From Micromonospora luteifusca (GTDB lineage: Bacteria; Actinomycetota; Actinomycetes; Mycobacteriales; Micromonosporaceae): a DNA stretch of 64,000 nucleotides. Positions 60,417-64,000 of this stretch are shown here, in pieces; the stretch's first letter is position 1; the number at the start of each line of letters is the position of its first letter. The DNA lies in NCBI RefSeq assembly GCF_016907275.1, contig NZ_JAFBBP010000001.1:5942001-6006000 (forward strand), in the 5' to 3' direction. Under the pieces are notes generated by a model. That model saw nothing but the letters and a program-made list of their open reading frames with translations, made no database searches and had not been told where the DNA came from. The position numbers and the translations under genes were made by a program.

Positions 60417-62450
60417 ATGACGTTCGGGCCGGCCGGCCGGCTGGGACCGGGGACGAACCCGGATGCCCCCGCCGCCGCGACCTGGCACCGGGATGACTGG
60501 TTGGCCCTCGCCGACCGGATGCTCGCCGCCACCCGCCCGTTCGCGTCGCCCAGCTACGCACTCATCACCTTTCCCGGGCCGGAGGGCGGTTACGGACGGG
60601 CCATCGACGGGCTGGAGGGGTTCGCTCGCACCTTCCTGCTGGCCGGCTTCCGCATCGCGGGTGCCCAGGGAGTGGGCGTGGATGAGCTCGTGGACCGGTA
60701 TGCGGCCGGCATCGCCGCCGGCACCGACCCGAACTCTCCGGACCGCTGGGTGCGCTTGGACGAGCACCCCCAGGCGAAGGTGGAGGCCGCCTCCATCGCG
60801 CTGGTCCTGGACCTGACCCGCCCGTGGATCTGGGACCGGCTGCCGTCGGCGGTGCGGGAGCGGGTGGTGGACTATCTGCGCCCGGCGGTCGGCGACGACA
60901 CGTACCCACAGATCAACTGGGTCTGGTTCCGGCTGGTCGTCCAGACGTTCCTGCGGTCGGTTGGGGGGCCGCACTCGCTCGACGAGATGGCCGAGGACCT
61001 GCGCACGCACGACGGCTTCGCCCGCGCGGACGGCTGGATGTCCGACGGGCCACACCGCGCCTACGACCACTATGTGGGTTGGGCCCTACACCTCTACCCG
61101 ACGCTGTGGGCGCGAATGGCCGGCGCCGCGGACCTGGCCGAGCCGCGCCGCGAACGGGACCTGGCCGGCCTCGACCGCTTCCTGAGCGACGCGGTCGCGC
61201 TCGTGGGCGCCGACGGATCACCGATGATCCAGGGACGAAGCCTGATCTACCGCTTCGCCGCGGCGGCGCCGTTCTGGGTCGGCGCGATCGCCGGCGTGTC
61301 CTCGGTCAGCCTCGGTCGGTTGCGCGGCGCGGCCACCCGCATCGTGCGCCACTTCGTCGCCAATGGCGCCCTGGACGAACGCGGCCTGCTCACCCTCGGC
61401 TGGCACGGGCCGTGGCCGCGACTGGCGCAGTCGTACTCCGGGCCGGGCTCGCCGTACTGGGCCAGCAAGGGTCTGCTCGGCATCGCGCTACCCGCCGACC
61501 ATCCGGTCTGGACGACCCCCGAGGAGCCGCTGCCGGTGCAGGAGCGGGACACGCTGCGGGCGATACACGCGCCAGGCTGGTTGGTCTCCGGCACCCGTGC
61601 CGACGGGATCGTCCGCGTCGTCAACCACGGCACCGACCACGCCGTCGAGGGTGCCACCGTCGCAGATTCCCCGCTCTACGCCCGGCTGGGCTACTCCACC
61701 GCCACCACCCCGGTCCTCGACGACAGCGGCTGGGTCAGTCCGCTCGACCAGTCCGTCACTCTCGTCGACGACGTGGGTCGGGTCACTCACCGCGCCGGCA
61801 TGCGCCTGCTGACCGTGCATGTCAACACCGACGGCGTGGGTGTGGCCGGATCACGTGCCCTCGCCCACTGGGTCGACCCGGATCCCGGTCAGCGCGATCA
61901 CGGCGGCGGCCGCCTGGGCCAGTCCCGACCGGCCGGGCACCTCACGGTGTACTCGCTGGTCCGCGGCCCCTGGGAGCTCCGCCTGACCCGCGTCGACGAC
62001 CTCGCCGACGGTGTCGAGGCGGCTGCGCTGCGGCTACGGATCGGCGGCTGGGCCGTTGCCGGGGACGCGATGGCGACCGTCGGCGACCGGGTGGCGGCCG
62101 TGACCGGGGCCGGCCTGACCAGCAGGCTCGAAAGCGTGCACGGCGGCGGAACGGCCGGTGCCACCGCCGTGCCACACGGCGGGCCGCTGGCTGGCGGGCT
62201 GGTCGTGCCCTGGCTGGACCACCCCGTCCGGCCGGGCGCATGGGCGGCCGCCCTCATCGAGTTGTCCACAGTGCCGGCAGCCGCGGCGGGGCAGGCATGC
62301 CAGGTCGTGGCCGACGAGGACGCCGACGGCCTTCACCTGGCGGTCGACTGGCCGGACGGGATCAGCACGTCGACCCGTCTGGACACGGAGTATGCCGGGC
62401 CCACCGTGTGGCCTGGTAGCAGTGCGGGCCCGTCCGGGCCCCTGACCTAA
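60417..62450 (+). CDS. DUF2264-family protein
   Basis: 677 residues from ATG 60417, AGGA six bases upstream; the frame is open to 60210. The first 390 residues are an alpha-helical domain: LADRMLAATRPFASPSYALI, EGFARTFLLAGFRIAG, INWVWFRLVVQTFLRSVGGP, GWMSDGPHRAYDHYVGWALH, LYPTLWARM, typical of DUF2264 and like (alpha/alpha)6 glycan lyases and hydrolases. The remainder is beta-rich. No signal peptide, so it should act in the cytoplasm. Only ten bases separate it from the sugar-binding protein gene, so it probably processes imported oligosaccharides. Confidence 0.83.
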   Translation: MTFGPAGRLGPGTNPDAPAAATWHRDDWLALADRMLAATRPFASPSYALITFPGPEGGYGRAIDGLEGFARTFLLAGFRIAGAQGVGVDELVDRYAAGIAAGTDPNSPDRWVRLDEHPQAKVEAASIALVLDLTRPWIWDRLPSAVRERVVDYLRPAVGDDTYPQINWVWFRLVVQTFLRSVGGPHSLDEMAEDLRTHDGFARADGWMSDGPHRAYDHYVGWALHLYPTLWARMAGAADLAEPRRERDLAGLDRFLSDAVALVGADGSPMIQGRSLIYRFAAAAPFWVGAIAGVSSVSLGRLRGAATRIVRHFVANGALDERGLLTLGWHGPWPRLAQSYSGPGSPYWASKGLLGIALPADHPVWTTPEEPLPVQERDTLRAIHAPGWLVSGTRADGIVRVVNHGTDHAVEGATVADSPLYARLGYSTATTPVLDDSGWVSPLDQSVTLVDDVGRVTHRAGMRLLTVHVNTDGVGVAGSRALAHWVDPDPGQRDHGGGRLGQSRPAGHLTVYSLVRGPWELRLTRVDDLADGVEAAALRLRIGGWAVAGDAMATVGDRVAAVTGAGLTSRLESVHGGGTAGATAVPHGGPLAGGLVVPWLDHPVRPGAWAAALIELSTVPAAAAGQACQVVADEDADGLHLAVDWPDGISTSTRLDTEYAGPTVWPGSSAGPSGPLT

Positions 62451-62460
62451 GGAGAAAGGG

Positions 62461-63765
62461 ATGAAGCGTGCGATACCGGCCGTCATCAGCGCTGCGACGG
62501 CCCTGACGCTTGTTCTCGCCGGTTGTGGTGGCGGAGACGAGCCAGTCGACCCCAACGCCCCGGTGACGATCACCCTGGCTGGCTGGAGCCTGTCGTCCAC
62601 CCCGGAGTTCAAGACGCTCGCCGACGGCTTCAAGGCGACCCACCCGAACGTGACGGTGGAGCTCAAGGAGTACGCCGCAGGCAACGACTACGACACCCAG
62701 ATGATCACGGACCTGGCCGCCGGCACCGCCCCGGACGTCTACGTCATGAAGACCCTCAAGAACTTCTACACGTACCAGAGCGGTAATCAGCTGCTCGACG
62801 TCTCCGACGTCACCTCCGGTCTCGGCTCGGTCCCGGCGCTCGCGTCGTACCAGGTGGACGGCAAGGCGTACGCGGTGCCGTACCGGCAGGACTCGTGGGT
62901 GCTGTTCTACAACAAGGACCTGTTCGCGAAGGCGAAGGTGGCGCCGCCGGACGGCAGTTGGACCTGGGACGACTACACCGACGCGGCGAAGCGACTACAC
63001 ACCGGGCTGAAGGGGGCCGGCTCGAACGCTACCGGCGCGTACCAGCACACCTTCCAGTCGACCGTGCAGGGATTCGCGCTCGCCCAGACCCCCAACGCGG
63101 ACCTGCTCTCCGGGGACTTCGGCTACCTGAAGCCGTACTACGAGCGGTCACTGGACCTGCAGGCGACCGGCGCGCAGCCGACCTTCGGCACCGCGAAGAC
63201 CAACAAACTCACCTACCAGGCGCAGTTCGGCAAGCAGCAGTCGGCGATGCTGCTGATGGGCACCTGGTACGTGGCCACGCTGCTCAACCAGCGACAGAGC
63301 GGTGACGCCGACAAGTTCCAGTGGGGGATCGCCCCGGCGCCGCAGTTCGACAAGTCCACCACCGGCACCTCCGCCACACCTGTCACCTTCGGTGACCCGA
63401 CCGGCTTGGGGATCAACCCGAAGATCAGCAAGTCGAAGGTCGCCGCGGCCAAGGAATTCCTCAAGTACGTGGCCGGCCCGGATGCCGGCAAGGCGCTGGC
63501 CGGGATCGGCATCACCCCGGCCCAGGCCACCGACGCGGTCACCGCGACGCTGTTCGGGCTGGACGGCGTACCGCAGGACGACCTGTCGAAGTTCGCCTAC
63601 GCCAAGCACACCACCAAGCCGGAGAACCCGGTGTCGAAGCACACCGCCGGCTTGCAGAACCTCCTCAACGAGACGCACTCGGCGATCCTCTCCGACAGCA
63701 AGGGCGTCGACGCGGAGTTGAGCAAGGCGCAGTCCCGCGCCAAGAACGAAGTCCTCAACCAGTGA
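62461..63765 (+). CDS. Sugar ABC transporter substrate-binding lipoprotein
   Basis: 434 residues; AAGGAGAAAGGG precedes the ATG. Lipobox LVLAGCGGG. Family 1 extracellular solute-binding fold: ITLAGWSLSSTPEFKTLADG, LAAGTAPDVYVMKTLKNFYT, YAVPYRQDSWVLFYNKDLFA, and GDPTGLGINPKISKSK. It delivers oligosaccharides to the membrane permease encoded next. Lies ten bases after the DUF2264 gene, so both belong to one operon that also includes the following permease. Confidence 0.9.
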   Translation: MKRAIPAVISAATALTLVLAGCGGGDEPVDPNAPVTITLAGWSLSSTPEFKTLADGFKATHPNVTVELKEYAAGNDYDTQMITDLAAGTAPDVYVMKTLKNFYTYQSGNQLLDVSDVTSGLGSVPALASYQVDGKAYAVPYRQDSWVLFYNKDLFAKAKVAPPDGSWTWDDYTDAAKRLHTGLKGAGSNATGAYQHTFQSTVQGFALAQTPNADLLSGDFGYLKPYYERSLDLQATGAQPTFGTAKTNKLTYQAQFGKQQSAMLLMGTWYVATLLNQRQSGDADKFQWGIAPAPQFDKSTTGTSATPVTFGDPTGLGINPKISKSKVAAAKEFLKYVAGPDAGKALAGIGITPAQATDAVTATLFGLDGVPQDDLSKFAYAKHTTKPENPVSKHTAGLQNLLNETHSAILSDSKGVDAELSKAQSRAKNEVLNQ

Positions 63766-63839
63766 GCTGATGGCGGGCCCGGCGCGCCTGAGCCGCACGC
63801 CGGTCCCGCCCCCAGGCCGAACGCTCCCGGAGACTCCCT

Positions 63840-64000
63840 ATGGCAACATTGCCGCGCACGAGACCCAGAAACCGGCGGCTGGTGTCGCGCAACACGGTCG
63901 CCGGCTGGTCGTTCATCCTTCCCAACTTCCTCGGCTTCGCCGCGCTCACCCTGCTACCCGTCGTGGTGCTGTTCTACGTGGCCTTCACCAACTGGAACGT
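63840..64000 (+). CDS. Sugar ABC transporter permease (3' end outside window)
   Basis: The first 53 residues only: MATLPRTRPRNRRLVSRNTV, then AGWSFILPNFLGFAALTLLP and VVVLFYVAFTNWN. A basic N-terminus followed by the first helix with the FILPN and SFTNW-type motifs is typical of MalF-like permeases. GGAGA lies seven bases upstream. The second permease is expected just beyond the window. Confidence 0.85.
   Translation, partial: MATLPRTRPRNRRLVSRNTVAGWSFILPNFLGFAALTLLPVVVLFYVAFTNWN

Noticed and set aside
60824..62419. Open frame of 531 codons on the plus strand
   Set aside because: Alternative-frame shadow of the DUF2264 gene, Arg/Pro/Gly-rich.

Overview
The window is high-GC DNA with actinomycete habits: many GTG and TTG starts, ATGA/GTGA stop-start overlaps, Tat-type and lipoprotein signals, and an F420-type deazaflavin oxidoreductase. 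A soil actinomycete, possibly of the Micromonosporaceae, fits best, but that placement is an inference from gene content.

Layout. 1-6.6 kb: the end of a SLOG-domain membrane protein, a secreted subtilase with an autotransporter-type repeat, a patch of gene debris (MauE-like, IS256-like and acyl-CoA dehydrogenase remnants) and a Tat-exported amidase. 6.8-15 kb: two secreted M14 zinc carboxypeptidases and a secreted family 2 glycosidase. 15-27 kb: FkbM methyltransferase, NhaP-type antiporter, two abutting gene fragments, a BON and a GlsB-type stress protein, two STAS proteins, a response regulator/histidine kinase/GerMN-lipoprotein operon, an ArsB/NhaD-type transporter, a CBS protein and NhaA. 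27-36.7 kb: duplicated quinone-oxidoreductase-like enzymes, paired acetyltransferases, MsrB-MsrA, a TetR regulator, OsmC and an NhaA-thioredoxin fusion. 36.9-53 kb: redox and detoxification enzymes beside MarR/TetR regulators, with many decayed genes (ArsR, DinB, HsdM-S, GNAT). 53.3-64 kb: a polysaccharide-use locus with two GH43-type secreted enzymes, a DeoR/LacI chimera regulator, a DUF2264 protein and the start of a sugar ABC importer.

The most interesting signal is a 19-base sequence, GCCGGGAAGTCTGGTCGGC, present three times without a mismatch. Each copy lies 33-38 bases upstream of the likely start codon of a different family of cation/proton antiporter-type transporter (NhaP/CPA1, ArsB/NhaD, NhaA), in the sense orientation. 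This looks like a cation-responsive leader RNA. The fourth antiporter, the NhaA-thioredoxin fusion at 34.8 kb, lacks it.

Other regulatory structure visible directly: LacI-type palindromes before both GH43 genes, three 15-bp direct repeats between a MarR regulator and its divergent hydrolase, and a duplicated TetR palindrome flanking a tetR gene that is probably transcribed without a leader. Functions are read from motifs and family resemblance only; no database search was run.
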